From: Sepioteuthis lessoniana
Taxonomy: Eukaryota > Mollusca > Cephalopoda > Myopsida > Loliginidae
NCBI GenBank assembly: GCA_963585895.1
Contig: OY757934.1
Location: 33,839,268 to 33,903,267 of the forward strand
Length of the DNA: 64,000 nt
Direction: 5' to 3'
The notes under the pieces were generated by a model. The model was not told where the DNA came from. It saw only the letters and a program-made list of their open reading frames with translations, and did no database searches. Below are positions 47,283 through 58,623 of the stretch, in pieces. Every line of letters starts with the position of its first letter. Positions within the stretch are counted from its first letter, which is position 1. Both the position numbers and the translations under genes were made by a program.

Positions 47283-48024
47283 TTAAGGTACCCCGCAAAA
47301 ACTATTACCGACGCTGACTACGCCGATGACATAGCGATTCTGGCAAATACACTCGAACAAGCCGCCACAGGCATTGGCTCAATGTCAATGCACACAAAAC
47401 TGAATACATGTGCTTTAATCAAACAGGCGACATTTCCACACTAGACGGAAGCTCTCTGAAACTGGTAGACAAGTTCACCTACCTCGGAAGCCGTGTCTCA
47501 TCAACCAAAAAAGACATCGATACGCAGCTAACGAAGGCATGGACAGATATCGATAAGCTATTAATCATATGGAAGTCAGACCGGACCGATAAAATGAAAC
47601 GCAGTGTCGATACTGCCATATGGATGCACTACTTGGACGCTAACAAAACGGCTGGAGAAGAAGCTAGACGGCAACTACACAAGAATACTGCGAGCAATAT
47701 TGAACAAGTTCTGGAGGCAACACCTCACAAAGCACTAACTATACGGCCACCTACCTCCCATCACGAAAACTATCCAAGTTAGACGAACCAGACATGCAGG
47801 ACACTGCTGGAGAAACAGGGACGAGCTCATAAGTGAAGTACTCCTATGGACCCCTACATATGGCTGTGCAAAAGCAAAACGACCAGCTCGAACATACATA
47901 CAGCAGCTCTGTGAGAATACGGGATGTAGCCCTGAAGACCTGCCAGAGGCGATGAACGATAGGGAGAAGTGGCGAGAGAGGGTCAGGGATATCCGTGCTG
48001 GCGGCATGACATGATTATGATGAT
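47283..48024 (+). mobile_element. LINE 3' end, RT C-terminal part (plus copy)
   Basis: 5'-truncated copy of the LINE also seen at 48537-51048 (-). It starts at the RT active-site region (DADYADDIAILANT), then an NQTGDISTLDGSSLKLVDKF frame (47408-47782) and a C-terminal stretch ending ERVRDIRAGG. The tail ATGATTATGATGATATTT has the short-repeat end typical of such elements. A frameshift near 47370 and several stops disable it. I recall this endonuclease/RT family as widely annotated in molluscs and insects; its clade is not resolved here. Confidence 0.8.
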
Positions 48025-48536
48025 ATTTGAGGATAAGTAATTGAATTAATTACCACAAAGGAAGAAACAAAAAGTTGATAATAAAAACTGAATAGGGTAC
48101 AGTGATTAAACACGAGTCATGTGGTTACTTCTTTAAAGGAGTCGTCAGAAGTTAATGGGAAAAAATGTGTTCTTTTACCGTTGTCTCAAAAAAGTATATC
48201 AGAGATTTCATATATAGTATTTTTGAGAAGGGAGATATGAGACGTTTAAGAATGTTGGTAATTGCCGGCCTGAGTTTGGTCGATTTGAGACATAAACTCA
48301 AATTCTTATGCCTACATACATATTTACTAATGACATATTTATGAATATTCGTAAGTTTTGACAAATAGCAGTCGTAAATTGTTCGTATTTTTAAGTGGTA
48401 GTCGGCCGTAGTTCATTTTACGTCGCTAAAATTAGGACCCTTCTTACGTCAACATAGCACTGAAGAGAAAAGATATGGAAATTTATACCGTGAACTTTGA
48501 CTAATTTTGATTCATACTAATGATCCCCTTTTGAGT

Positions 48537-51048
48537 ATCATCATCATCATCATATCGCGCTGGTAGCACGGATATCCCTGACCCTCTCTCGCCACTCCTC
48601 CCTATCATTCATCGCCCTAGGTAGGTCTTCAGGACAACATCCCGTATCCTCACATAGCTGCTGAATGTATGTTCGTGCTGCTTTTGCGCGGCCATGTGTA
48701 GGGATCCATAAGAGTACATCTCTTATGAGTTCATCTCTGCTTCTCCAGCAGTGTCCCGCATGTCTGGTTCGTCTAACCTGAATAGTTTTCGTGATAGGGG
48801 GCAGGTGGCCGTACAGTTAGTGTCTTGTGGGGTGTTGCTGCCAGGATTTGTTCAGGATTGCACGCAGCATTCTTGTGTAATTGCCATCTAGCTTCTTCTC
48901 CAGCCGTTTTGTTAGCGTCCATGTAGTGCAGCCATATAGCAGTATCGATGTGACCGCTGCCTGGAAGAAACTGCGTTTCCTTTTATCGGTTAGGTCTGAT
49001 TTCCATATAATCGATAGCATATTGATAGCTGTCCATGCTTTCGTTAACCTCGTTTCGATGTCCTTTTCGGTTGATTCGACGCTGCTTCCTAGGTAAGTGA
49101 ATTTGTCTACTAGTTTAAGAGGGGTTCCTTCTAGAATGGAGATGTCTCCTGTTTGGTTATAGCACATATATTCCGTTTTGTGTGCATTAACATAGAGGCC
49201 TATGCTTGCTGCTGCTCGTTCCAAACTATGCAGAAGTGTTTCGGCTTGGTCAGGTGTATTTGTCAGTATCGCTATGTCATCGGCGTAGTCGGCGTCGGTA
49301 ATTGTTGTTGCGGGGTACCTTCAGCTTCTTTTCTTCGTCAGTTCGAAGACATTCTCTTTGATTTTGTCAATCGATGTTCTAAGTACGTAGTCTAGACAAA
49401 TGATAAAGAGGTACGGAGCCAGCGTGTCCCCTTGTAGTACTCCTGCTACAATGTCAAAGTATTCTGTGTCTCCATCCGGTGATCGTACTTTTACTTTAGT
49501 GTTTCTATAGAGAATCGTTATTGCCGCTACGGTTTCTTTAGGTATGCCGTACGCTAGTAGGATTTGTTCCATCTTTGCTCTGTGAATGGAATCGAAAGCC
49601 TTAGTAAAGTCGACAAATATTAATGTCGCTTGTAGGTTCTTTGCCCGTACACCTTCAAGGATTCTACGGATGGTTAATATTTGTGAGGTCGTGGATCTAT
49701 TTCTTCGGAAGCCATTTTGTTTTTTTTAAGTATGTTGTCTATTTTGGGTTCTATGCGGTTTCGTAGTTGGGCATTGTAGATTTTGGCTGCTATGGATGTA
49801 AGTGTTATACCTCGCTAGTTCTTGACTAATCCGAGGTCCCCCTTTTTAGGGAAGGGGAGTATGCATCCCTTCATCCATCTATCTATCGGATTTTGATTGT
49901 ATACTGCGTTGCAGTGTCGGAGCAGTATGTCGTCGAATTGTCTGGTCTTCCATACTTCCGGGGGAATTTCGTCCAGCCCTGCAGCTTTCCTATTTTTAGT
50001 TTTTCTGAGAACCGAGTCGAGTTCTTCTTGTGTGAACGGTCCTAGTTTAATGTCTAATTGTTTGCTAATTATTCTGGTGATTGGTTCATGTGTTATTTTT
50101 GGTGGGTTTCCAAGTAAGTTTTCGAAGTGCTGTTTCCACAGTTTTATTCTTTCTTGTTGGTTTGCGGCTTTCAGTTTTGCTTTGGCTGTGTTCTTTCTTC
50201 TGCTCACTTCGTTTATTGTTTGCCAGGCTATTCTAGATTGTCTATCTTCCACCGAGTCTCTAATCTTATCTATCTGATTTTGAATATATTCTGTCTGTTC
50301 CTTTATATATATGCCTGCTAATTGATATTGTGCCGTTTTTAGTTTTAAGGCATTTGTGTTTGTTGGGTTTTTCGATAATTTTTGGAGGCTGTTTTCACTG
50401 GTGCACGTTTTTCTCTCACCGCTAAAGTTTCCAATGGGACTCTATATTTAGTTTTAAGTTTTGTTGGAATGTATTTTGCTGCTGCCTCAAGGTGTGCATT
50501 GACGAAATTTTCATATTCGTCGTTTGGTGCACTTTTTTCCGTCTTTTCTTGTAGTGTTTCGAATCTGTTTCTTAATTCTAATACGTATTTATCTCTTATA
50601 TCTTTGTTTTTCAATAGGGCCCAGTCATAGTGTTTGGTGGTCGCTGTTCGTTTGGCGTTCTTTCGTAGGCTTAACCGTATTTTTGCCGTGACTATTCGGT
50701 GATCGGTGGACACACCCTCAAAAGAGGAGTATGCCTCGCAATTCATTGCACTATTTTTCCATTTCTTGTTTATAAGGACGTAGTCTATCTAAGCTTTAGT
50801 ATTGTTTGCGTACGTGTATGTCCATAGTTTGCCTTCCCTTTTTTGGTAGTTTGTATTGAGGCATGCTAATCTATTTTCTATCATGAAATCTGTTAGATGT
50901 TGACCATTCCTATTTGACGTATTGTGGAGGCTGTATTTGTTGTTTCCGTTTTTCCCGATTTGGGCATTCATGTCTCCGCCGATGACTAACATGTTGTGTT
51001 TCGGGATGCTACGCACTAATGAGGATAACTCATCGTAGAAGGTGACTA
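48537..51048 (-). mobile_element. LINE with endonuclease and RT domains (minus, 5'-truncated)
   Basis: Minus-strand pieces in order. The endonuclease part (VIGGDMNAQIGKNG, then IDYVLI and STDHRIV, the metal-site motifs of APE-type endonucleases) is at 51016-50345. A linker and RT start (KNRKAAGLDEIPPEVWK) are at 50252-49815. The RT core (VLQGDTLAPYLFIICLDYVL, DADYADDIAIL) is at 49572-49230. The thumb and C-terminal part (LYGCTTWTLTKRLEKKLDG) are at 49224-48817, continuing to RERVRDIRA near 48550. The N-terminal third of the endonuclease is missing and at least four stops break the frame. The 3' tail is an (ATG)n-type run (ATCATCATCATC on +). RT and endonuclease together would carry out target-primed insertion. 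Confidence 0.88.
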
Positions 51049-51099
51049 GTTATATAATTAGGGCGCTATTATTAAGACAGCTAACGGTCATGTGAAGAT

Positions 51100-51336
51100 T
51101 TATTTGGATTTGGGTCCGAGAAACCGGGGTTCAAACCCAGGTCAAGTCAAACCAAAGATACAAGAAATGGTACCTGATACCTCCTTGCTTAACACTGAGC
51201 ATTATAAGGTATGTATCAAGGGTAAAGAAGAGCAATCCAAGGAAAGTAGCAGCTCCATTCCCTACACCACAGTGTAGTAGTTATTTAAAAGAGGGCCTTC
51301 GGGTCATCCCCCGACTACAGTCGCCAACTTTACTTA
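51100..51336 (+). repeat. S1 SINE (plus, head partly missing)
   Basis: B-box-like GGGGTTCAAACCCAGGTCAA, then AAGAAATGGTACCTGATACC and a body running to GTCGCCAACTTTACTTAC. It matches the reverse of the two minus copies. The A-box half of the head is short. Confidence 0.8.
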
Positions 51337-52084
51337 CCGTTGAGCAGAATTTTTGCCTCCAGAGTAATGACTTTGCTTTTTCGTTGTTATCAGTTGAAAT
51401 ATCTTCTGAAGTAGCGACTGAAATGCAAGGAAATTCTTTGATAAGCTGCAAGCTTTTAAGTGTAAGATTTTATAAATATACACTGATGATAAAAATTAAA
51501 ACATTTATTTGTGAACCTGAAAAAATTTGGCGCGAATACATTAGACATTGACTAATTGTAAAACATAATCGATTTTCAAAAAAGGCAGACAATTTTGTTT
51601 GTTACAATAAGAGAAAAGAACACATATCACAAACTTCACATTTTCTTTTAATGCATGGCTTCAATTTACATCGGTTGTCCACAACTAATAAAACGATTGA
51701 TATTACAAAACGCTAATCCGTAAAAAGGCATTTCCTTTCGAAATGGCAACAATCTTAGATTAAAAAACAACAGCAAAAAACTTGAAAACGGAAAAAAAGA
51801 GAGTAGAAATAAGAACGCAAACGCGGTGGATGTTAAACAAAAGCTTTTTGCGTGGAGGGAGGCCGTTACTGAAAATTTTCCCTCTAGTTAAAGGAGACAC
51901 ATAATCTTTTAAATCGAGATTCACCCACTGCATTTCTGGTGATACACAAGAACAAATTTCACCAAATACTTCAAGATACCAAATTCCCTCTCCTCGGGCC
52001 CCCAAATTTCCATCTACGCCCTTGGCTCAATGATCGACTGATAGAAATTAGCAATTATAGGAAGAAATTAAACTGATTACTTAC

Positions 52085-52366
52085 CCTGGTATTGCTTCTC
52101 ATTTTCAAATTGTTACGTTTGAAAATGACAAAATCGGGAGACAATAATCGCCTTTCCTTAGATTTGTGGGCGTGTCTTTGGACATCACGTATCCATTGGT
52201 AACATGAAAATTCAGAACCTTTCTCTTCTACTTTTTGGTTTTCCTCTTCAAAGGGATAAGGCACATCTTTTTGTAAATATGTTCCTTGAGGAAATTTGGT
52301 TATTTCATTTAATGAAATGTAAGTCACATGATGAAACGATCGAAAATAAGTAAGACTTTTCACCAT
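52085..52366 (-). CDS. Candidate first coding exon of an unrecognised gene
   Basis: On the minus strand an ATG at 52366 with G at -3 and G at +4, and an in-frame stop upstream, opens a 94-codon frame. It ends exactly at a consensus donor (CCAGG followed by GTAAGT, phase 0). The protein is not low-complexity: HHVTYISLNEITKFPQGTYL, CYQWIRDVQRHAHKSKERR and LLSPDFVIFKRNNLKMRSN. It has no signal peptide, no membrane helix and a basic C-terminal half. I do not recognise it. A possible next exon is the frame at about 51920-51830 (-) after ATGCAG (WVNLDLKDYVSPLTRGKIF), but that join is a guess. It could equally be a relic of an unrecognised mobile element. Confidence 0.38.
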
Positions 52367-52399
52367 TTCGGTATAAGTTTTTATTTATTGCTCATTCAT

Positions 52400-53350
52400 A
52401 AAACAAAGAGCACATTTCATCTGTTTTGGACACGTTTATATATTATAATAATTTTACATCGTTATATAGATATATATTAAATTCCTATATATTTGTTTCC
52501 TTTCGTTTATTCAGTGTTAATGTATCAGTGGATATACTAGTGTCAGTATTGGAACTTGGTGAGTAGAGACGCGACTAAATATACTTCCTTGCATTAAGCC
52601 GTTGCCAAATACTGGTTACCACTTCAACTTAGATCTGAAAAGCAAGTATTGCCAAGAGGGACGGACCCCTCGGACCAAACGTTCAGTTTTCCAGTCATCA
52701 GACCAAAAAGGTTCTATGCCAAGTTACCTTTGTCGTTAGAGAGATCAGTCATCAAGCTAAAAAGCTCTGTACCAAGTAATCCATACTTTCCTCCTGGTAT
52801 GATGCTTCATTTGGAAACCGCCCACCTATCAAGACTCATGCGCAGCGGATAATCCTCACGGCATTATCCTCCTGGGGCGCCTCGAGCACCAAGCAATAAT
52901 AAACTTAGCCCTGCCGAAACAGGTATTGCCTGGGGGAATGGCCAACTTGTACCTGGTAAGTACGACTGCTTTTAAAACGCTGGGCTCGCACGTGTTTGAA
53001 CCTAGACAAGATTCTCTTTTATTATGTGTAATAATGAAAAAATCATTTTACCGGTAAGAGAAGCTTACAAATACATTCCATCTGCCCAACAGTTAGAAAC
53101 CACTTTCGAGATAGTTTACAGAATTAATTTATCTAGAATATAGCTTGAGTTTGTAGTGGAAAATTCCGCGCGCTTTCGAACCTGATGATGATAGAAGGGT
53201 TCATTTCCGGTAGCAGTGAAAAATTCCGTTGGCTGACGACATAGATAACTTTGCGTTATTTCAACTGGAATTTTAGATTTCAGTAGCCGGTGAGCTACGA
53301 TAAATTCCATGGATTTCGATCACCATACTTTAGTATTTTAGCGAGAAAGA
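52400..53350. other. Mixed-composition DNA, nothing recognised
   Basis: 52560-52960 is richer in GC than its surroundings and has an open frame (52649-52852, +) and a GGTAAGT-type site at 52956, but no family was recognised. The motif AAAAATTCCG recurs near 53157 and 53220. Confidence 0.35.
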
Positions 53351-53352
53351 AT

Positions 53353-54238
53353 TGTTACGTTACTTCCTCGCTATATTGTTGGAAAATAAAGGAGAATAAC
53401 GAAGATGCCGTGAGATTTTCATGAAGATTTAATGGCAGCCAGAATAAAGGGTACCTTTATGCAGCAAGTTGGTTAGGAAACTAGTCTAGAAGAAGGAAAA
53501 CTCTGAATTCAAACCTGTTAAACTCCGCTTAAAAATTGACCTTGTGTCATATCCTGCCCGAGCGGAGGGGTTGGTAAATAGTACCTTTATGCTGCAAGTC
53601 TCGTAGGAAGGAAGGAAGGAAATTGTTATTGAGTTGAGAAGGAATTATAGCAGCTAAATGCCTGAGCGGAATGTGCGTCGCTACATTCAAGGCAATGCTG
53701 AATGTCTGAGCACAATATGTATCACTGTAGACGTTACAAAAGTCGTGTTTGCTGTTTAAGGACAGGAATGATGTAGTCACCCATAAATGTGTGGAACTGG
53801 TTGCTGTAGGAGAGAGGCAGTAAGGTCTCCAGACAAGGTTGCTCAGGAATGAGGTAGCTGGATGTCTAAGCGAAATTTACGCGTCGCTGTAGACATAGCA
53901 AAAGTTAGAGGCGACATAAAGGTGTTCCTGTAAGTGGCGGATTACGTGCATCTAATTCATATTCAACTGGGAACTCAAAAGGTCCATAAATTAGACGGCT
54001 TTCCTCATGGTGTTGTGATTCTGCAACTATGAAGGGAGTGGACAGAAAGTACGTCCGTCCTGCTTGAAAGGTTCTGAGAAAGAGGCAGTTTGGTGGGCTT
54101 TCACCATTTTTATGTTGTCCGGGAAAATGGTTCGGGATGAATAGGATAAGTCATCCTCATTGGGTGAAAATATGCGTCGACTATAACGGTCAAATTAATT
54201 TACTCGCCAAACAAAAATACGAAGTTCTTTCTGCTACA
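53353..54238 (+). repeat. Solo-LTR-like dispersed repeat (copy 2) with a nested SINE piece
   Basis: Begins TGTTACGTTACTTCCTCGCT and ends TTCTTTCTGCTACA (TG...CA). It aligns with 8541-9019 in its first about 120 bp and last about 250 bp. Between these are extra sequence and an S3 fragment. Internal partial duplications (TGTCTGAGC...TAGAC, twice between 53690 and 53900) are present. No coding sequence is seen. Confidence 0.5.
53468..53580 (+). repeat. S3 SINE 3' fragment nested in the LTR-like repeat
   Basis: GGAAACTAGTCTAGAAGAAG to GGAGGGGTTGGTAAATAG matches the S3 3' half. The host sequence GTACCTTTATG.TGCAAG is present on both sides (53450-53467 and 53582-53600), consistent with a target-site duplication. 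Confidence 0.8.
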
Positions 54239-54668
54239 GTATAAAAGGGGTAAGTTTTGTTTGTACTAAATCATTACATTGGTGATAAAATAATCGACCG
54301 CAGACAAAACAGTTCAAATTATTGTTCTAGTTATTGAAATCTAATTTTTTTATTTTAGGGAAATCTGGGATTTGTTTTATAAATAAAAATGACAATTTTA
54401 CATTTTTTCTTTGTTTTTTAACATGAATTAGATTTTCTATAAAAAGTGCGTTTTTCTGATTTCTAATAAAAGATAAATTTCTGTGATAGAAGTATACGAA
54501 TTAGATTTTTTTAAATATCTTATAAAGTCGATGATATTGTTCTGTGAAGGATTTCAAACTCTTGTTGTGAAATATTAAAAAAAAAATTAAGATCGTGATA
54601 TTTAAAATTTTGGATTTTGTCCTGTTGGTATTTTTCCAAAACGCCACAAGAAACCACATCTTCATCGG

Positions 54669-54686
54669 ATGTGTGTGTGTGTGTGG

Positions 54687-54731
<45 letters not shown>
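54669..54731 (+). repeat. (GT)n and (GA)n microsatellite
   Basis: Two adjacent simple-sequence runs, GT then GA. Confidence 0.95.
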
Positions 54732-54735
<4 letters not shown>

Positions 54736-54899
54736 AGCGGGGGAACACAGATAATAAGCAATATTAAGTGATTATTTTGCATATCTAAATTGAAGAACTA
54801 CCTTTAAACTTAATTACTAATGTTTGATTGAACGAATCATTGTTTTAGTAAGACAATTGGTTATTTTTTCTTTTGCAGTAAGAAAATTAAAATATTATA

Positions 54900-54970
54900 G
54901 TATAATAATCAGAGGAAATCCAAGTTAATGTAAGACGTAATTATTATTATTTCCTCTGATTATTGTTATA
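54900..54970. repeat. Short hairpin
   Basis: ATAATAATCAGAGGAAAT (about 54902) and ATTTCCTCTGATTATT (about 54950) are inverted repeats separated by about 30 bp. Confidence 0.8.
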
Positions 54971-55077
54971 AAGCCCTTTTGATGAAAGCTCCTTTCGGGA
55001 TAAATAATAAAGATTTTAAAAACTTACCTCCCTGTTCCAATAACTTTGCATACTAGATTTGGTAATTCTGGCTTAAG

Positions 55078-55316
55078 GGGGTGTCCTCGTGGTGTAATGG
55101 TTAAAGCGATGGACTGCGGAATCGTAGTACGCGAGTTCGTACTCCAGTCGCGCTATTACGTTCACTTTCGGGCAATTACCCTTGGGAAATGTATGAACCC
55201 CCTTATCCTACCAGCTATGGGTTAAATAGTACCATTACTGTTTTTCTAGGAGAATATCTTTGGCATTAAATAACCTAAAAAGGTTGATATGCCATTAAAC
55301 AAAGAAACCAAACCAA
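55078..55316 (+). repeat. S2 SINE (full length, best-preserved copy)
   Basis: GGGGTGTCCTCGTGGTGTAA, the A-box-like TGGTTAAAGCGATGG, the B-box-like GAGTTCGTACTCC, central CCCTTGGGAAATGTATGAA, and tail GGTTGATATGCCATTAAAC with CAAAGAAACCAAACC. It is high in CpG, hence probably young. Confidence 0.92.
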
Positions 55317-56997
55317 TTCTGGCTTAAACCATTTGGCCGTGTAAAGAGGACTGACCAATAAATTCTTCTCAGTTAATTATATACATTTCTAATCAGTATG
55401 TATAATTATTAAATCAAATATTTGTGATATTAGATTCATTTGCTTATCTATCGATATGTATGTGTTTTTATCAAGTAAATAAAGCAAATCAAATGTTTAA
55501 GTTTTCTTTGGTTTTCTTCTGAGTTTTGAGAATAGAAGAACTTGCATAATTTTTTGATAGTCTCGCTTACATCTCGCCAACATCCATTTCTAATGTTTCA
55601 TACAAAGTTTTTTAAAAAAAGAGTTAATTTCAGATCAGGCCTCCTTAAAACAAACAGCATCTCATCCTGAAACAAAAGATGACATCTAAAAAGTGGATAT
55701 GATAACGCATATCCGGATCTTTAAGAATGCAGCAACATCCAATGAAAAACTACCATGAAGAAATCGTCACATGTCGTGCCAGTTGGCAGTTTATCATTGG
55801 TTGAAGTAAAACTGGAGAGGGAAAGCCAATCGCTGTTTGGTCTCACATTCACTTCAATTAATTTCCATGTCCAAGTAGAGAAGCAGATGTTAGAGCGAAT
55901 GAACCTCTCAACTCTCAGCAGTAGAAGCTGGCATTTACTAAGTTATGCTTAGTTTGGCACAAGGCCAGAAATGAGGATCGCTGTCAGCAGTAGAAGTAGG
56001 ATTTGTTGACAATGGCAAACGTGAAAATTAAAATAGAATATGTGAGACGACATTTTTGTAATTTTGGTGACAGCCACTGCCTTATGGGAATTAGAAAGGA
56101 ATTCATTCATAGTTTAATTTCTTTCTTTCTCTCTCGTATGTTTGTTTTTTGCTTTTTGTTCTTTCACATTTTGCTTATTTTGCTGATTTTGTAGCGGGAG
56201 GTTCCTTTGTATGTTTGTCGTACTTGAGTATCTTAACTCTCACTAACATTAAATGGATAAAAAAAAAGACGATTTAGACACTTGTAACAGAGGAAATGAA
56301 TTATGATTTAATATTTTCTTGAGCTGAATAATGCAAGAACAATTCACGACCATTTTAATATCTGAGCAATACAAGTCCAAAAATGAAATGAAAAGTTAAA
56401 AAGTTATAAAGAGGTTATGTAGAGAAATGTCCTAATGTGGTTGATCGAGCCTTTCGTATAAGTTATAGAATCTTTTTATATATGTACGAGTAAGAGTGAA
56501 TAGAAGTGAATAAAGACTTACATTTTTAAGAAATGCTATTGTGTGCGAAGCTACACTAGGTTGCTGGGAGCACAAAGACAGGAAACAGGTGTATTTCAAG
56601 GCATTGCCGAGGTCAAAAAGGGATTTGATTTTGGTGCACCCTTCTTTTATATGCTACTTTGCCAACGCCCTCTAGTGGCCACAAGTAGTATAATTTAGCT
56701 GACTGGAGAAGTAATGACCCCTTGCTTCACCTATCGCTAAATAGCATAACGTCTCCCGGCAAGGGATGTAATCCCTAATCTCATTTTTCTTGTTCTTTCC
56801 TTCGTTTTGTCCGTCTTTTCTTATTAGTTTTTTTCTCTCAATTTATTTCTTTTGTGTCTTTGTCTTTTTCCCGTATTAAAATTAAGAGAGGTTTTTACTC
56901 AGTAGAGATTTCCAACTGAATATTCTTTCTTTTTACAAAGGAGCTCTGATTATTTTGAAAATTGGAACATAGGATATTCGAACGTCGGATTTGATTG
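55317..56997. other. AT-rich DNA, nothing firmly recognised
   Basis: Small open frames at 55755-55952 and 56003-56194 (+) have no family features. 56560-56770 (CACTAGGTTGCTGGGAGCAC, ATCGCTAAATAGCATAACGT) has the composition of a mobile-element end but has no second copy here. Confidence 0.4.
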
Positions 56998-57160
56998 TTT
57001 GGTTGTTTGAGTTTTATTGTATATCAACTTTTGTAGGTTATTTAATGCCAAATTCATTTTTGTACAAATAATCAGTTCTGTTTCATCTCAATTTCTATTT
57101 ACCCGTCTGCGGAGATGCAGTCGGTGGATACTACAACCCCAACCGACTGGGCAATCTAAC
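56998..57160 (-). repeat. R4 repeat (minus, internally deleted)
   Basis: The reversed tail (GAGTTTTATTGTATATCAAC, TAGGTTATTTAATGCC) is joined to the reversed head (CAGTCGGTGGATACTACAAC, ACTGGGCA). The central part is missing. Confidence 0.8.
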
Positions 57161-57787
57161 ATCGGAGAAATCAATGAAAAATCAACATACAAATTCTCAT
57201 GTATATCTAATCAGTAATAAAATATTTTATTCAACTTATAAAACAAACAATAAGAAAATGTTAATAAAGGATTCTGAAAGTTATTGAGATTTCAAATGAG
57301 TTTTGGGATCAAATGTCTTTTTCTAACAATACTAAAAAGATACTGTCTTTTAGAAGAATCTATAGACGTGTACGCATAAGAAAACACTGGTTGTTGATTT
57401 CGTTCGTGGCTGTTTTTCTTTTCTTCATTTCTTTGCCCTCATATTTTTTTTACTCATGATTTTTGGGATGCATTCAATGAGGTTTCTGTATAGCTTGATG
57501 TATTGAAAGATGGAAGTATTTGAACATGTTCGAAACATGACAATGGTCTTAACATTTTGTTCTGCAGCTTAACACAGTTCATTGTTGACATATTTTGGCT
57601 GCTTCTTCTGGTAAACAATAAAATATTGATATTTTGGGGCCTCTGTCTTTTAAATTTGACCAGTTTCCAATAGCAGCCAGACTGGTTTCTTTATTAACAA
57701 GTTTTGGTTCATCCCCCTGAAGACTGTTATAAAAAATAAATAGAATATTTAGAAATTAAAATAATTATATATATATATATATATATG

Positions 57788-57935
57788 TACGAACCAGCAC
57801 GAACATACATTCAGCAGCTATGTGAGGATATGGGATGTTGTCCTGAAGACCTACCTAGGGCGATGAACGATAGGGAGGAGTGACGAGAGAGAGGGTCAGG
57901 GATATCCGTGCTATCAGCGCGATATGATGATGATA
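57788..57935 (+). mobile_element. Very short 3' fragment of the endonuclease/RT LINE
   Basis: ACGAACCAGCACGAACATAC to AGGGTCAGGGATATCCGTGC, then GATATGATGATGAT. It matches the last about 140 bp of the LINE copies at 47283 and 48537. The severe 5' truncation is typical of LINE insertions. Confidence 0.85.
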
Positions 57936-58159
57936 TATATATATAATATGATAAAACGAGATGTCGGTGTTATTTTCATTTTCGCGTAATTTAGATGACA
58001 ATCCCTCCATTGCACTATATATATATATATATGCAAATTTCATTAAACATAATAGATATTTTATGTCTACATATTTTCTTCTGGGTCTGTTCGAATTCCC
58101 GTATTACTTTTATCGTATTCGGGGGGAATTGATTTATGTATTGTCCATTGTTGTATGTA

Positions 58160-58201
58160 TCCCTAGTACCTTCTGCCCGACTTTGGGCCATCATCAGGGG
58201 A
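58160..58201 (-). ncRNA. Candidate hammerhead ribozyme of a Penelope-like element
   Basis: On the minus strand from 58201: stem I strand UCCC, core CUGAUGA (58197-58191), stem II UGGCCC/GGGCA with loop AAAGUC (58190-58174, one bulged G), core GAA (58173-58171), G, the self-complementary GUAC, UA as cleavage site (58165-58164), then GGGA pairing with UCCC. Penelope-like elements are known to carry hammerheads with a minimal stem III that work as dimers, and GUAC fits that. One deviation: the fourth core position is G (GAAG) where GAAA is usual, which may weaken activity. It lies downstream of the endonuclease end on the same strand, as expected. Confidence 0.6.
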
Positions 58202-58321
58202 GGATCTATTGCAAAAGTGATGTAACTTTTGTTTTAGCATATTACTACTGTGTAAGGGCGTCTTTGCCGTTGAAGAGTATGGCGTTTGCTTTTAAATGTA
58301 ATTTTATATTAGTGCCAATAG

Positions 58322-58476
58322 CTAAAGACATTTAAGTACATTAGCACTGGTTTGAAAATTAATTCTATTAAGTGTTGGTTGCAGGTTTCTAATATGTAGT
58401 GCTTCGAGAATCTGAAGTTTTTGTTCATTATTTTGATGTTCTAATATTGTTGTGTTGTCGGTGATAATTTTCTCCC
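58322..58476 (-). pseudogene. C-terminal end of a Penelope-like endonuclease
   Basis: Minus-strand codons read ITDNTTILEHQNNEQKLQIL, EALHIRNLQPTLNRI and a short tail ending KCL then a stop. The ILE.LHI..L.PTLN pattern is the end of the GIY-YIG endonuclease domain of Penelope-like retroelements. Only about 50 residues remain, because the frame runs into the foldback arm upstream. Catalytic GIY-YIG residues are not present. Confidence 0.65.
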
Positions 58477-58590
58477 CGAATACGATAAAAGTAATACGGG
58501 AATTCGAACGTATCCAGAAGAAAATATGTAGACATAGAATGTCTATTATGTTTAATGAAATTTGCATTAACGAAGAAATGCTGCCTAAAT

Positions 58591-58623
<33 letters not shown>

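Noticed and set aside
49897-50277. 126-codon plus-strand frame
   Set aside because: Antisense shadow of the minus-strand LINE RT region (KNRKAAGLDEIPPEVWK lies opposite it).
55078-55160. tRNA gene suggested by GTGGTGTAATGGTTAAAGCG and a B-box
   Set aside because: Dispersed copies share a long non-tRNA body and tail and the acceptor stem does not close, so these are SINE heads and not tRNA genes. The same holds at 18472, 35917, 40170, 60120 and 63211.
55755-55952. 65-codon plus-strand frame (MKKSSHVVPVGSLSLVEVKL)
   Set aside because: Composition looks protein-like, but there is no homology I recognise and no splice or promoter context, so it is not called.
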